Assembly: GCF_021532655.1 (NCBI RefSeq)
Contig: NZ_JAKGAS010000004.1
Location: forward strand, 369,066 to 433,065
Direction of reading: 5' to 3'
DNA: 64,000 bases
Source of the DNA: Paraglaciecola algarum
GTDB lineage: Bacteria > Pseudomonadota > Gammaproteobacteria > Enterobacterales > Alteromonadaceae
In this document: in pieces, positions 49,235 through 58,722 of the stretch
How positions within the stretch are numbered: the stretch's first letter is position 1
How the letters are laid out: each line of letters opens with the position of its first letter
Notes under the pieces: generated by a model
The model's database searches: none
Told to the model about the DNA's origin: nothing
What the model saw: only the letters and a program-made list of their open reading frames with translations
Program-made: the position numbers and the translations under genes

Positions 49235-51613
49235 CTATTCAACCAGATGTAACCGTTTATTCTTCATATTTATAGGTAGTGATGTCAATCCCGCCTCACC
49301 ATACTTATAGTGAAAATAATTCGCTACTTTACTTTCATGAGTTGATAACAAAATTTGCATGTCTGGAAATTCGTAACGCATCAATTGAACAAAAGAGGCC
49401 ATGTTAACTTCATCCATTGTCTGCACAGGGTCATCAATCATTAGAGTCTTAAGATTTGAAGGGTAAACTTTATTCATAGCCAACATAAATGAAATAACAA
49501 CGCCAGCGAGTTGCCCTGAACTCATTGTATTCCAAGCGTCGTGGCTATCATTAGGTGTAGCACTAAACTGCATAAACCCTTTGGCATTATCTGTTTCAGG
49601 GGTAATTAAAAAGATCCCGCTTCCCTCAGGTCTAGATTGTAAAATTTTAGAACTGTAAACAAACAGCGGTATTGCAATATGCTTTGCTACATCTTTTTCA
49701 TAGGCTTTAATTTCTTTTTTGAATACAGTACTAATGTTACTTATTTCATTCCGCTTATTTTGTAACTTATATACTTTTGCTTTCAAACTAGCTAGGTTTA
49801 CTTCCTTAGCTTTATACAACGTAGAATTTTGTTGGACCAACAATTTAGAGAGTAATAACAAATCCTTACTTATATCACTCGAATCAATTGCTAAGTGGTT
49901 ATTGTCATCAAAAGCCACATCAAGCGCTTTCAAGTCTTGAACAAAAGATAAGTAAGCTTTGGGTACTTCTTCTAAAATAGTTTTTTTATGGCTATTGATA
50001 TATGTAATTAGCTGTTCTCTAGCTTCACTGTAGTTTTGATTAACCTCAAGTAAAGAATTATCAGCGAAGCCTGAACACCCTTCAATATTTAAGGCTAACC
50101 AATTTTTAGTTTTTACCATACTTTCAAAATCAGTTTCCTCTATCTTTTTATTCTCTTTTAATGAATTTAAATCAAAATTTAAATATTTATCATACTTTTG
50201 GTTGTACCTTCTCATTTTTACAACCAAAGGAGCCACAAGGTCATTTACAAGCCTTTTAGTAACAGCCGCTAATAGTTTTCCATTATCACCTAACTGGCCT
50301 GAAAAGAGCTTTGTTTGGGCGTCATATTCATCAAGTAAAACTTGCCATTCTGATTTTAAATCACCACAGAATGGGCAAGGTATAGTTTGATGCTCTTGAA
50401 GTGCGTCATGGTTAAGGTGCTCTTTGAAATGAGATAGCAGGTTTTCACGGTTTTCATCAATCTTAATTAATAAAGAGCTTAATGAACCACTTACCTTTGA
50501 TAAATTATCAAAGGTAGTTATGTCTCTTGTAAATTCGCTATATCTAGTAGCAAAGGCTTCATTATATTTATTTAAAATATCTTTGGTGAGAGTGTTAGGT
50601 TCCTCATCAAACAGCTTAATCAATTCAGTATAAATACCAGCTTTCTTACTTGCCTTTCTCCAAACTAAATAATGCTTATCTAACTTCTTAATTTCCTCAT
50701 AATTAGCAACTACTCCAACTTTTAGATAATTATCAAGCTGGGTTATGCGCTCAGTAGTTATTTTATGCAAAAGATAATTGAACTTTAAACTTTCAAAATC
50801 AGAATGATTTTTTAAAATCCAATCAACGCCCTCTAAATTATTTTTATAGGCTTCGAGTTGCTCAACAGTGTTAGTTGATAAATCAGAAAAAATAGGGAGT
50901 TTTCCACTTCCAGCATGAGTTTCGTCATCACTTTCTTGAATTGATGGTTTAGATAACTCGGCTAATTCTGCACCTTCTTTTTCAATTAGATGAGTATAAG
51001 TATCAATTTTTTCTTTTAATTTAGCCGACAACAAGTCTAATTTTTGAGATTTTTGTGTTTCTTCTATTGTGCCAAATAAGTGGCTTACGTGTTGATGACG
51101 CTTAATTTCATCAAGTTTTAGAAAATGACACGTTTCTTCTTGTTGGATATAATTGAACAAGGTGAATGTTGTATCTAGCTTTCTATTTCTTAATAGCCTT
51201 TTTAACCCATCTTCATCCAGTTTTTTATTAATAAGCTTGGGCGTAACAGCTTCATCTTGCCATGCATTCACTTCAAAACGCTCAATAGCATGCTTATATT
51301 TTGATACTTTGCCCGCTTCACCTGAAATATTGGCGGGTATATGAATACAAATAACTAATAAGGTTTCAGCCCCCTCCAATAGCTCTAAATGAATGTTAGT
51401 TGGCTTAGTATTACGTCCTTTAAGAATATGATCCTTTTTAGTTTTAGAGTCGGTATGCTTAACTCGAGATATTTCACCAGTAAAACACAACTCAACAGCG
51501 TCAAATACAGTTGTCTTTCCAAAACCGTTTGGCCCATCAAAAAGTACCAAGTCATTACCAGTGAAATCAAACTCCACAGGGTCAATAAAAGACTTGAAAT
51601 TTTCTATTCGCAT
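49235..51613 (-). CDS. Zinc-hook SMC/Rad50-like ATPase of an ABC-three-component (Lamassu/DdmC-like) system
   Basis: 792 residues. Walker A GPNGFGKTT (27-35) opens the head; long coiled-coil stretches flank a central zinc hook CPFCGD near residue 415; the C-terminal half has SSGQLAGVVISFMLAM (signature), TLMIDDPVQTMDEVNM (Walker B and D loop) and STHESK (switch His). This is the SbcC/LmuB/DdmC architecture. I start at the ATG at 51613, 10 nt after the preceding stop; 18 upstream codons would overlap that gene. It is last in the module with the nuclease and middle component, and would sense foreign or replicating DNA. Confidence 0.85.
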   Translation of the reverse strand: MRIENFKSFIDPVEFDFTGNDLVLFDGPNGFGKTTVFDAVELCFTGEISRVKHTDSKTKKDHILKGRNTKPTNIHLELLEGAETLLVICIHIPANISGEAGKVSKYKHAIERFEVNAWQDEAVTPKLINKKLDEDGLKRLLRNRKLDTTFTLFNYIQQEETCHFLKLDEIKRHQHVSHLFGTIEETQKSQKLDLLSAKLKEKIDTYTHLIEKEGAELAELSKPSIQESDDETHAGSGKLPIFSDLSTNTVEQLEAYKNNLEGVDWILKNHSDFESLKFNYLLHKITTERITQLDNYLKVGVVANYEEIKKLDKHYLVWRKASKKAGIYTELIKLFDEEPNTLTKDILNKYNEAFATRYSEFTRDITTFDNLSKVSGSLSSLLIKIDENRENLLSHFKEHLNHDALQEHQTIPCPFCGDLKSEWQVLLDEYDAQTKLFSGQLGDNGKLLAAVTKRLVNDLVAPLVVKMRRYNQKYDKYLNFDLNSLKENKKIEETDFESMVKTKNWLALNIEGCSGFADNSLLEVNQNYSEAREQLITYINSHKKTILEEVPKAYLSFVQDLKALDVAFDDNNHLAIDSSDISKDLLLLSKLLVQQNSTLYKAKEVNLASLKAKVYKLQNKRNEISNISTVFKKEIKAYEKDVAKHIAIPLFVYSSKILQSRPEGSGIFLITPETDNAKGFMQFSATPNDSHDAWNTMSSGQLAGVVISFMLAMNKVYPSNLKTLMIDDPVQTMDEVNMASFVQLMRYEFPDMQILLSTHESKVANYFHYKYGEAGLTSLPINMKNKRLHLVE

Positions 51614-51623
51614 CCTTCCTAAT

Positions 51624-52379
51624 TTAATCACCAGTTTCTTCCCCAATGACCGCAGACAACCATCCATCTAGATTATTTACATCAAGCCCTAATAACTTCT
51701 CACACTCTAAAAGTTGCTCTTCAGTTAACTTTTTATCTATCTTTTGCTGTAAAACGTCTTGATTAGACCCGCTAACTAATAAAGCTAAAAATGGCAGTTT
51801 TTCATAAAGTTTAGCGATAAATGAATATTCAATGCCTTTATCAGTGAGCCCAAATAGGTTTGGTCCAGTAAACTCATTAAACCGTTCGATATCAGATATC
51901 AAATTCTGAATATAAGTAATATAACTATTTTTATGTTCAGCGAAACAACTCGATACAATCTGAAGCTCTTTCTCCGGTAATATTAAAACTTGCTTTTTGA
52001 AGAAGTAAGGGTCTTCTTCGATTGAAATAGCTTGGTTGATAACATTGTTTTTTACCCTATCGTCATGAGAGGTAAAAATAATCAAAGTTGCATTTTTATC
52101 AAATGAAGATGATATTTTTACGTCTTGACTACTTATTGGCTTAAAATTCTCTGCGTTACTTTTAATTAATGAGGTTATTTTTATTTGAATGTCACTATTA
52201 ACATAAGGCAATAACCTTTCAGGTAAGTGGATATATACGAAATAATCACCTTGTAACTTTTGGCCAATATATAGAAAAGTAGAACAATCATGATCTTCAA
52301 CATTGTATTCTGACTTTATCAAAGAAAAATTAGATTCTAGGAAAATTCGTTCCATCAAGTTATCAAATAACTTATCCAT
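51624..52379 (-). CDS. ABC-three-component middle component (LmuC/DdmB-like)
   Basis: 251 residues with no signal peptide or membrane helix. It is mostly hydrophilic, with a conserved-looking core (NATLIIFTSHDDRVKNNVINQ and ISIEEDPYFFKKQVLILPEK), which resembles the middle components of ABC-3C systems. In Lamassu and DdmABC the small third protein bridges ATPase and nuclease. It overlaps the nuclease gene by 8 nt and is 10 nt from the ATPase start. The identification rests mainly on position, size and that core. Confidence 0.7.
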   Translation of the reverse strand: MDKLFDNLMERIFLESNFSLIKSEYNVEDHDCSTFLYIGQKLQGDYFVYIHLPERLLPYVNSDIQIKITSLIKSNAENFKPISSQDVKISSSFDKNATLIIFTSHDDRVKNNVINQAISIEEDPYFFKKQVLILPEKELQIVSSCFAEHKNSYITYIQNLISDIERFNEFTGPNLFGLTDKGIEYSFIAKLYEKLPFLALLVSGSNQDVLQQKIDKKLTEEQLLECEKLLGLDVNNLDGWLSAVIGEETGD

Positions 52380-54018
52380 TAATTTCTCCTAACGCTTTAC
52401 GACAATCCATGAAGCTAACTTGCTTTTTTTGAGTGATTTTATCTGATTTTTTTACTGCTGAGGTTGGTTGTTCATAACTTTCGACTTCAGTTATCTTTTC
52501 TATGCCTGCTGGAATTACATCTTTAGCGTCGGTTGAACTAACGACAATGTAATCAACATTTGGATGAATAAACGATTGGTTCCCATAGTTGTCGGCCAAC
52601 CCTTTCCTAGCTATATCAATCTGGATGTTTTTTCGCCTTTCATTTATAGAACTGAAGTCAATACAACTCGGCTGAAATTCAAAAGTGTCATTTTTGCATT
52701 CAAGCGTTAATTTTCCTGATGACTTGCTCACATCTTGAATAAAATCTAGAAAAACACTTTTGATTTTTTGAGGTTCTGATATCTCCTCATAAAACTCACG
52801 AATGTTGATACTTCTAGTCGCGTGAGGATATATTTGTTGTAAAAAACTCACACAATCGCTAGGAAAATAATTGTCGATAATATTTATCCGGACAAACTCT
52901 AATCTAGCAATGTAGTGCTCGTATTTCTCGATGTCATCGTCAGAAGTCGAGTTTTTAATATCTTCATAGAGTTCATCAAGCTGTTCTCTATAGGCTTTTT
53001 CAAAGTTTTCTCGACAAACTAAATTCCAATAAGCATCATCTTGATCTCTGTAGCTTCTTTTTAACTGTTGTACAATTTCTTTAAAATAAATGCTTGGCTT
53101 AGTCCGTTGCAAGTAAGGAATATGATTATCACGCTTACCTCTAATGTGCTGATGTCTTCTAACTATGTTTTGATCTATCAATGCACATAACGCCGTTTTA
53201 TATAATTTAACGTCAAGTTCTGAAAAAGTTGTGTCTGGGTGCAATAACGTTAGAAGATTAACAATTTTTTTTTCTAACTCGGAGTTAAGCATCTCATCGG
53301 ATAATGCTAAATTGTAAGTTTTAGGATTATCAAAGCTAAGGAATATTTGTTGGCAAGAAAGGCTTTTTGGCTCGGACAAATTGGAAACAAAATGACTTGG
53401 TATGCCGGGAATTTGGGGAATATTGACTAAAGGAGCTTCAACTTTATCTGCAGTGTGAAAATAGGTAATTGAAGTGCTAAATGCTTTATGTGACAACAAT
53501 TCAAAATCACTAAAGCACGTAATAATATTGTCACGATATTTAACATCTACAGATTGAACGTTAACTTTCCAGTTACTATCTAATAAACCACTATCATCAA
53601 CAAGTCTATGAGTTGTTATTGCTGTTTTAAGTTTAGTTTGTTCAGCTGCAACATCACCTTTTTTTTTGCTTGTAAATTTAAAATACTTAAATATATCAGT
53701 ATCTGATAACACGCCATTCTTTCGATACAAAATGGTCGAGATTGCTTCTAGATGGTCGTTAAACTTATTTTCACCTTTATGTTTAACCTGGTGAAGAGAT
53801 AGATAGTTTTCATTCTTTTTAATGGCAAAATCTTCAATCCATTCATACTCAATATGATGTTCATCTAGAAACACATCAAAAGAAGGTAAGTCGATTCCCG
53901 CCTGCGCTTCTTTTAGAATATTTACCAAGCAAACATAAAGCCCAATTTTACCCTGGTAATTGTACCCATTCCAAGAAGGTGTCGCGTCATGCAATACACT
54001 TTTAGTAATAAGCGTCAT
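52372..54018 (-). CDS. Cap4/DUF4297-type nuclease effector (LmuA/DdmA-like)
   Basis: 548 residues. The N-terminal region has PSWNGYNYQGKIGLYVCL (GYxYQ, residues 18-22), DVFLDEHHIEYEWIEDFAI and LSLHQVKHKG (Q-x-K, 77-79), the restriction-endonuclease-type pattern of Cap4 and Lamassu effectors. The long C-terminal part (from about residue 200) would contact the middle component and ATPase. When triggered such effectors cut DNA and kill or cure the cell. It lies 56 nt after hsdR, in the same direction, and starts the three-gene module. Confidence 0.82.
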   Translation of the reverse strand: MTLITKSVLHDATPSWNGYNYQGKIGLYVCLVNILKEAQAGIDLPSFDVFLDEHHIEYEWIEDFAIKKNENYLSLHQVKHKGENKFNDHLEAISTILYRKNGVLSDTDIFKYFKFTSKKKGDVAAEQTKLKTAITTHRLVDDSGLLDSNWKVNVQSVDVKYRDNIITCFSDFELLSHKAFSTSITYFHTADKVEAPLVNIPQIPGIPSHFVSNLSEPKSLSCQQIFLSFDNPKTYNLALSDEMLNSELEKKIVNLLTLLHPDTTFSELDVKLYKTALCALIDQNIVRRHQHIRGKRDNHIPYLQRTKPSIYFKEIVQQLKRSYRDQDDAYWNLVCRENFEKAYREQLDELYEDIKNSTSDDDIEKYEHYIARLEFVRINIIDNYFPSDCVSFLQQIYPHATRSINIREFYEEISEPQKIKSVFLDFIQDVSKSSGKLTLECKNDTFEFQPSCIDFSSINERRKNIQIDIARKGLADNYGNQSFIHPNVDYIVVSSTDAKDVIPAGIEKITEVESYEQPTSAVKKSDKITQKKQVSFMDCRKALGEING

Positions 54019-54074
54019 TTAAAATCCTTTTAATTCGCTGCAATAATTGCCCAATCTTAAGTCCATTTTCATAC

Positions 54075-57000
54075 TTAGAATTGCCCATAAGTGCTGTTAC
54101 CAGCACCTTGATAGTTGGCATAAACATGTTGATAAACAGACAGGTTTAAATCGGCCAATTCATCGTCAGGGTAAGGAGCCTGAGGTAACCAGTCTAAACT
54201 ATCTTTGATCATGGTTTTTACTTGTGAGCTAACTTGTGTGCTTTCACGCCATCGGTCTACTTTCAGCTTTTCTGCTTTAAGTTTTTCTAGCGTTTCTTTT
54301 GCTACTTTCTTTACTTCTTTTTCGTCAGATGCCGTTAATGCTGGCTTTTTAAGCAGGTCGTAAATGGCTAAAGTCTCTTCATCTAAACCTTCGCGCATAG
54401 CTCTATCTTGCTCTGGGGATAAGTCATTTTCCATAAAGTCATTTAAGTCATCAAAAGCCTTTTGCACAGCTTGAATGTCTTTACCTGCGTTATATTCGGC
54501 AATTATCTCTTTGTATTTTTCATAAAATTCAAGGCGAATAGGGTTTTCTCGTACCATTCTTTCGAGTTGCTTTTCTATCGCTTCTTGTAAGTCAAAAACA
54601 ACGGCATTCTTTTGTTCAGATTTAGCGAAGGCTTGTCTCAACTTATCAAAATCCAAATTACCTAAATCGACATAATCATCTTCACGAACTTGATGCTTGA
54701 TTGTGCTAACACTCATGCTGACTTCTTGTTGAAGCTTGCGCATTACTGAAGAGATATCCGCAGATTTTGTTTTTTGATTAAGTTGGCTATAAATGGCTTC
54801 AACCGCGTTATAACGAGGAATAAATTGCTTCACAATCTCTTCAGGGTATAGCGCTTTGTATTTACGCATTACCTCACGAGCAGCCACTTCAAATTGAGTT
54901 CGGGTAGTTTCATTTAAGCTTACAGCATTGGCCGCTTTGCCCAATGAAGTTAAACGCTCCATAGCGGTTTTAGCGTTAACAAGGTCATCAAGATTAAAGT
55001 CAACTTCTGATAAAAAGTTAGCAACAGCAAGAATGGCTGCGTTAAGTTCATCTGCCATTTCCTCTAGTTTTTCAACTGGGTTGGTTGGCTTTTCTTCGCC
55101 ACCATTACCTTTACCACCAGGTGAAGTAGGTTTACCCCCTTCACCATACACTGAATAAGCTTTTTCTAATTGCTTATACACATTGCCGTAATCAACAATT
55201 AAGCCGTTCTCTTTTTCATCGTCATATACTCGGTTGGCACGAGCAATGGTTTGCATCAAGGTATGGCCTTGAATAGGCTTATCTAGGTAAACAGTAGATA
55301 CACAGGGGGCATCAAAACCAGTGATCCACATGGCGCAAACAATAGCTAAACGGAATGGGTTGTCTTCATCTTTAAACTCAGTTTCAAGGTCACGCTCTGC
55401 CATCTTCTGGCGATGGGTTTCTATATCTAAACCAAGGTTTTTAAACTTTTTAACTTCGTTTTGCTCACTGCTGACTACAACGCAAACTTCGGTTTCTTCA
55501 ACACGAGCTAAATGTTTTTTAATAGTAAGCTCTTCTTGCTGATCGCTTGCATTTTCAATGCGCTGTTTTAACTCTTTAATATACTCAGGCCAATACCCCA
55601 TTACTAATTCATACATTCGAACAGCGGTAGGTTTATCAAGGGCCACAAACATCGCTTTACCTTGATAACCACGGTCATTAAAGTGCCACACTAAGTCTTT
55701 GGCAATTTTATCTAGGCGATCATCTGACGTAAGGATTGGATAGTCTCTAGCAAACTCTCTTCTAAGCTTAGCTATTTGGTCGGTATCTAAATCTTCATTG
55801 TTGATGATTTCAGCCATGCGCTGGTCTAAATCTGGGTTTTCTATATCGAGCTTTTCACCGCGATTTAAATAACGCAGTGGCAGGGTTGCACCATCATCCA
55901 TCGCTCGTTTGAAGTCATAAACCGAAACATAACCACCGAAGATCTTTTTAGTCAATTCAACTTCATCGTCGATTAACGGTGTGCCGGTACATCCAAGGAA
56001 AGACGCATGAGGAATGGCTTTAAAACGCATGTTTTGTGCGTATGTTCCGCCTTGCGTTCTATGTGCTTCGTCTGAAATAACAATAATGTTATCTCTATCA
56101 GTGATCTTCGGATATTCGGTTTCTTTTTTCTTATCAATGGCAAACTTATGAATAAGCGTAAACACATAGCGATGATTTTCACTCAATAATTCACGTAAAT
56201 GGGTTCGTGATTTAGCTCGCATATTTTCTTCGGTTAGTGCGCCACAACCAGTAAAGGTGTCATACAGCTGATTTTCTAATTCAGTACGATCAACCACAAT
56301 TAAGAAGGTGTAGCTTTTGCCAAATTTGCGTAATATTTTTTGGCAAATAAACACCATAGAATATGACTTGCCTGAGCCTTGAGTGTGCCAAAAAACGCCT
56401 AGCTTACCTTTTAAATCATTAATGTTTTTGGCTTTATTGACCACTTTGTTTACACCAATAAATTGGTGGTTTTTCGCCATTATTTTTACAACATCATCGC
56501 CTTCACCATCGAACAGTAAAAAGTTCTCAAATAAATCGAGTAACCGATGCTTTTCACAGGTGCCACGTAAAATAGTGTCTAGGCTGACTTCACCTTTATC
56601 GTCTTCTTCAATACGCTTCCATTCAAGAAAGAACTTATAAGGGCTAGTGACTGTACCTACGCGGGAGTCTGTACCATTACTTAAAATGATAAAGGCATTG
56701 CTGTGCAGTACTTCTTCAATGGTATCTTTATAATCGGTTAGGTTATCTTCATAGGCATTTCGCAAATCGGTGTGATGGGCTTTAAGTTCAAAAAACACCA
56801 GCGGAATACCATTCACAAAGCCAATAATATCTGGGCGACGATTATACAGCTTACCAACTACTTCAAATTGTCTAACAGCGAGAAAGTGGTTTTTGGTTGG
56901 CTCGTTAAAGTTGAAAACCTTAAGGCGTTTCTTTTGCAGTTTTCCTTTATCGTCCTGATAGCTAACTTGCACACCTTTAGTTAATAGCTCATGTTTGGCC

Positions 57001-57290
57001 TTATTAATTGCACCTAAGCTTTTATCAGCTTCAACTTGGGTAATTTGGTCAATGGCATTTTGATAAGCCGTATCAGGTAGTTTAGGGTTTAACTTAACAA
57101 GCGCTTTTTTGAGGTAGCGAATGAGTATGATTTCTGATTTATTGGCTCGGCCAAGCAAGCCGTCACTACGGTCGCTTTGAGTCGATAGAATTTCATTATG
57201 CCAAGCAGTCTCAACCTGCCATTGCAGGTCGAGCAATACTTCTTCACTGGCTGCTTCAACTAAACCATCTTCAGAATACTCATAACTCAT
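54075..57290 (-). CDS. hsdR: Type I restriction enzyme R subunit
   Basis: 1,071 residues. The nuclease motif is NRRPDIIGFVNGIPLVFFELK (Asp154, Glu168, Lys170). The SF2 translocase has TQGSGKS (Walker A, 302-308), ISDEAHRTQGG, and ITGFDAPCVSTVYLDKP near motif V/VI. A C-terminal helical region binds the methylase. HsdR cleaves unmodified DNA after translocation. It lies 82 nt after hsdS and is intact and of normal size. Confidence 0.95.
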   Translation of the reverse strand: MSYEYSEDGLVEAASEEVLLDLQWQVETAWHNEILSTQSDRSDGLLGRANKSEIILIRYLKKALVKLNPKLPDTAYQNAIDQITQVEADKSLGAINKAKHELLTKGVQVSYQDDKGKLQKKRLKVFNFNEPTKNHFLAVRQFEVVGKLYNRRPDIIGFVNGIPLVFFELKAHHTDLRNAYEDNLTDYKDTIEEVLHSNAFIILSNGTDSRVGTVTSPYKFFLEWKRIEEDDKGEVSLDTILRGTCEKHRLLDLFENFLLFDGEGDDVVKIMAKNHQFIGVNKVVNKAKNINDLKGKLGVFWHTQGSGKSYSMVFICQKILRKFGKSYTFLIVVDRTELENQLYDTFTGCGALTEENMRAKSRTHLRELLSENHRYVFTLIHKFAIDKKKETEYPKITDRDNIIVISDEAHRTQGGTYAQNMRFKAIPHASFLGCTGTPLIDDEVELTKKIFGGYVSVYDFKRAMDDGATLPLRYLNRGEKLDIENPDLDQRMAEIINNEDLDTDQIAKLRREFARDYPILTSDDRLDKIAKDLVWHFNDRGYQGKAMFVALDKPTAVRMYELVMGYWPEYIKELKQRIENASDQQEELTIKKHLARVEETEVCVVVSSEQNEVKKFKNLGLDIETHRQKMAERDLETEFKDEDNPFRLAIVCAMWITGFDAPCVSTVYLDKPIQGHTLMQTIARANRVYDDEKENGLIVDYGNVYKQLEKAYSVYGEGGKPTSPGGKGNGGEEKPTNPVEKLEEMADELNAAILAVANFLSEVDFNLDDLVNAKTAMERLTSLGKAANAVSLNETTRTQFEVAAREVMRKYKALYPEEIVKQFIPRYNAVEAIYSQLNQKTKSADISSVMRKLQQEVSMSVSTIKHQVREDDYVDLGNLDFDKLRQAFAKSEQKNAVVFDLQEAIEKQLERMVRENPIRLEFYEKYKEIIAEYNAGKDIQAVQKAFDDLNDFMENDLSPEQDRAMREGLDEETLAIYDLLKKPALTASDEKEVKKVAKETLEKLKAEKLKVDRWRESTQVSSQVKTMIKDSLDWLPQAPYPDDELADLNLSVYQHVYANYQGAGNSTYGQF

Positions 57291-57372
57291 TTATTGATAC
57301 TCCATTCAATACGCTTTATTAACTTCTCTATTTAAACTAGAGCGCTTGTTATTATTTCTTTGTTTTTACCAA

Positions 57373-58722
57373 TTAGGCTGTTGCCATTTTATCTTCTCGC
57401 ACTTCTATCCGCTCTAGCATAGCTTCCGGCAATTCTACTTGTTCTATATCGATCATGCCTGTCATTAATCTTGGCAGGAGAATATCTCTGGCTTCTTTTA
57501 ATAGCTTCACTTGCTTTGCTAATACTGATGTTTGCTTAGTCGAATTTTCGCTAAAGGTATGAAACTCATCTAAAAGCGATTCGCTTGGAAAGTTAACTTC
57601 TTGGAACTTTAAGAAAGCCGTCCAGTTATAATTTACAATATTGCTTGCACTTCTAATCTCAAATACTTCAGAAGCTTTTATCTTTCGTAAGAATCTCAAA
57701 AAGTAGAAAAGATAATGTCCAACTTCCGTTGAAATCGGTCTAGCTAGCTTACAAAAGCTTGCACACATTACATCTTCATTAAATAGCGACAAAAGCTCCT
57801 CTGTCATCAAGACTGTTTTAGCAACTCCTTCGTTTTGACTTCCGCCCGATACTTCAAAGATTATATCTCCAGGAGCTAGTTTTCTTGATGCTAGATTTGA
57901 CTTCTTATGCCACCTTAACGGAACATTCTGCGTCTTTCCTGTTGGTAAACCATCAAAGTCAGTACCCCTAATGACATAAGCTGATTCTGAAAACTCTTTC
58001 GAAGCTTCTTCTTCACCCCATCCACCGCCAATTTCGTGTTCAATAAAATGACCCAAATTACTCGCTGACCAACCTTCAGGTAGTCCTGTTTCTTTATCAA
58101 ATATAGCGGTTTCATGGCCGGGAAATTTCATACGAACAAACCATTCTTCATAAGTGATTTGCGCCATTTCTTCTAACAACTTGATGCGTTTTAGGTTGTT
58201 TTCGATAAAGTTGTTGTAAGAATAGATAATTGCAGCAATCTTTTTCTGTAAAGGCCTTGAAGGAAATTTGAACTTACAACGGTATATTCGCTCTGGTGCT
58301 GTATGTTTAACCTTCGTACCTGTTGCACTACCAGCAATTTGATGTCGAATAATTGGGTTGTTAAATACAAGGTATAAAAAGTACTTTTCTACTTTCTCTG
58401 GCTCGATTATTTCCACTAGGCCCAGTCTTTGATTGTGTAAAAATTTATCATTGTCAGGGATTAGAGATGAACTACCTAAAAGGCCTTCACCCTGCTCTGT
58501 CATAGCAACAATCAAATCATCTTTTTTTAATAGATATTGTTCAGGATACTCTCCTGAGTAAAATCTATCTTTGTCTCCACGAGATTTAAAGCCACCAGAT
58601 TCGTGGAAATTTCCTGGAGTTAGAACTATATGCTTACCTTCAGGTGAGAAAAACTCACTCTTGAATGCGAAACCATGCTTAACTCGAATCAGCTCACCTA
58701 GATTATATTCAGTCCAGCTCAT
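57373..58722 (-). CDS. hsdS: Type I restriction specificity subunit
   Basis: 449 residues with two target-recognition domains (residues about 1-160 and 205-375) separated by the helical spacers RPLQKKIAAIIYSYNNFIEN and KQTSVLAKQVKLLKEARDIL; each is followed by the usual element (FVRMKFPGHE and LLPRLMTGMIDIE). It sets the bipartite DNA target. It overlaps hsdM by 4 nt. One complete copy is present; I saw no inverted or partial hsdS nearby that would suggest shuffling. Confidence 0.93.
   Translation of the reverse strand: MSWTEYNLGELIRVKHGFAFKSEFFSPEGKHIVLTPGNFHESGGFKSRGDKDRFYSGEYPEQYLLKKDDLIVAMTEQGEGLLGSSSLIPDNDKFLHNQRLGLVEIIEPEKVEKYFLYLVFNNPIIRHQIAGSATGTKVKHTAPERIYRCKFKFPSRPLQKKIAAIIYSYNNFIENNLKRIKLLEEMAQITYEEWFVRMKFPGHETAIFDKETGLPEGWSASNLGHFIEHEIGGGWGEEEASKEFSESAYVIRGTDFDGLPTGKTQNVPLRWHKKSNLASRKLAPGDIIFEVSGGSQNEGVAKTVLMTEELLSLFNEDVMCASFCKLARPISTEVGHYLFYFLRFLRKIKASEVFEIRSASNIVNYNWTAFLKFQEVNFPSESLLDEFHTFSENSTKQTSVLAKQVKLLKEARDILLPRLMTGMIDIEQVELPEAMLERIEVREDKMATA

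Noticed and set aside
51389..51622. Plus- and minus-strand short frames over the start of the ATPase gene
   Set aside because: They are out-of-frame shadows of the ATPase head with no ribosome site.
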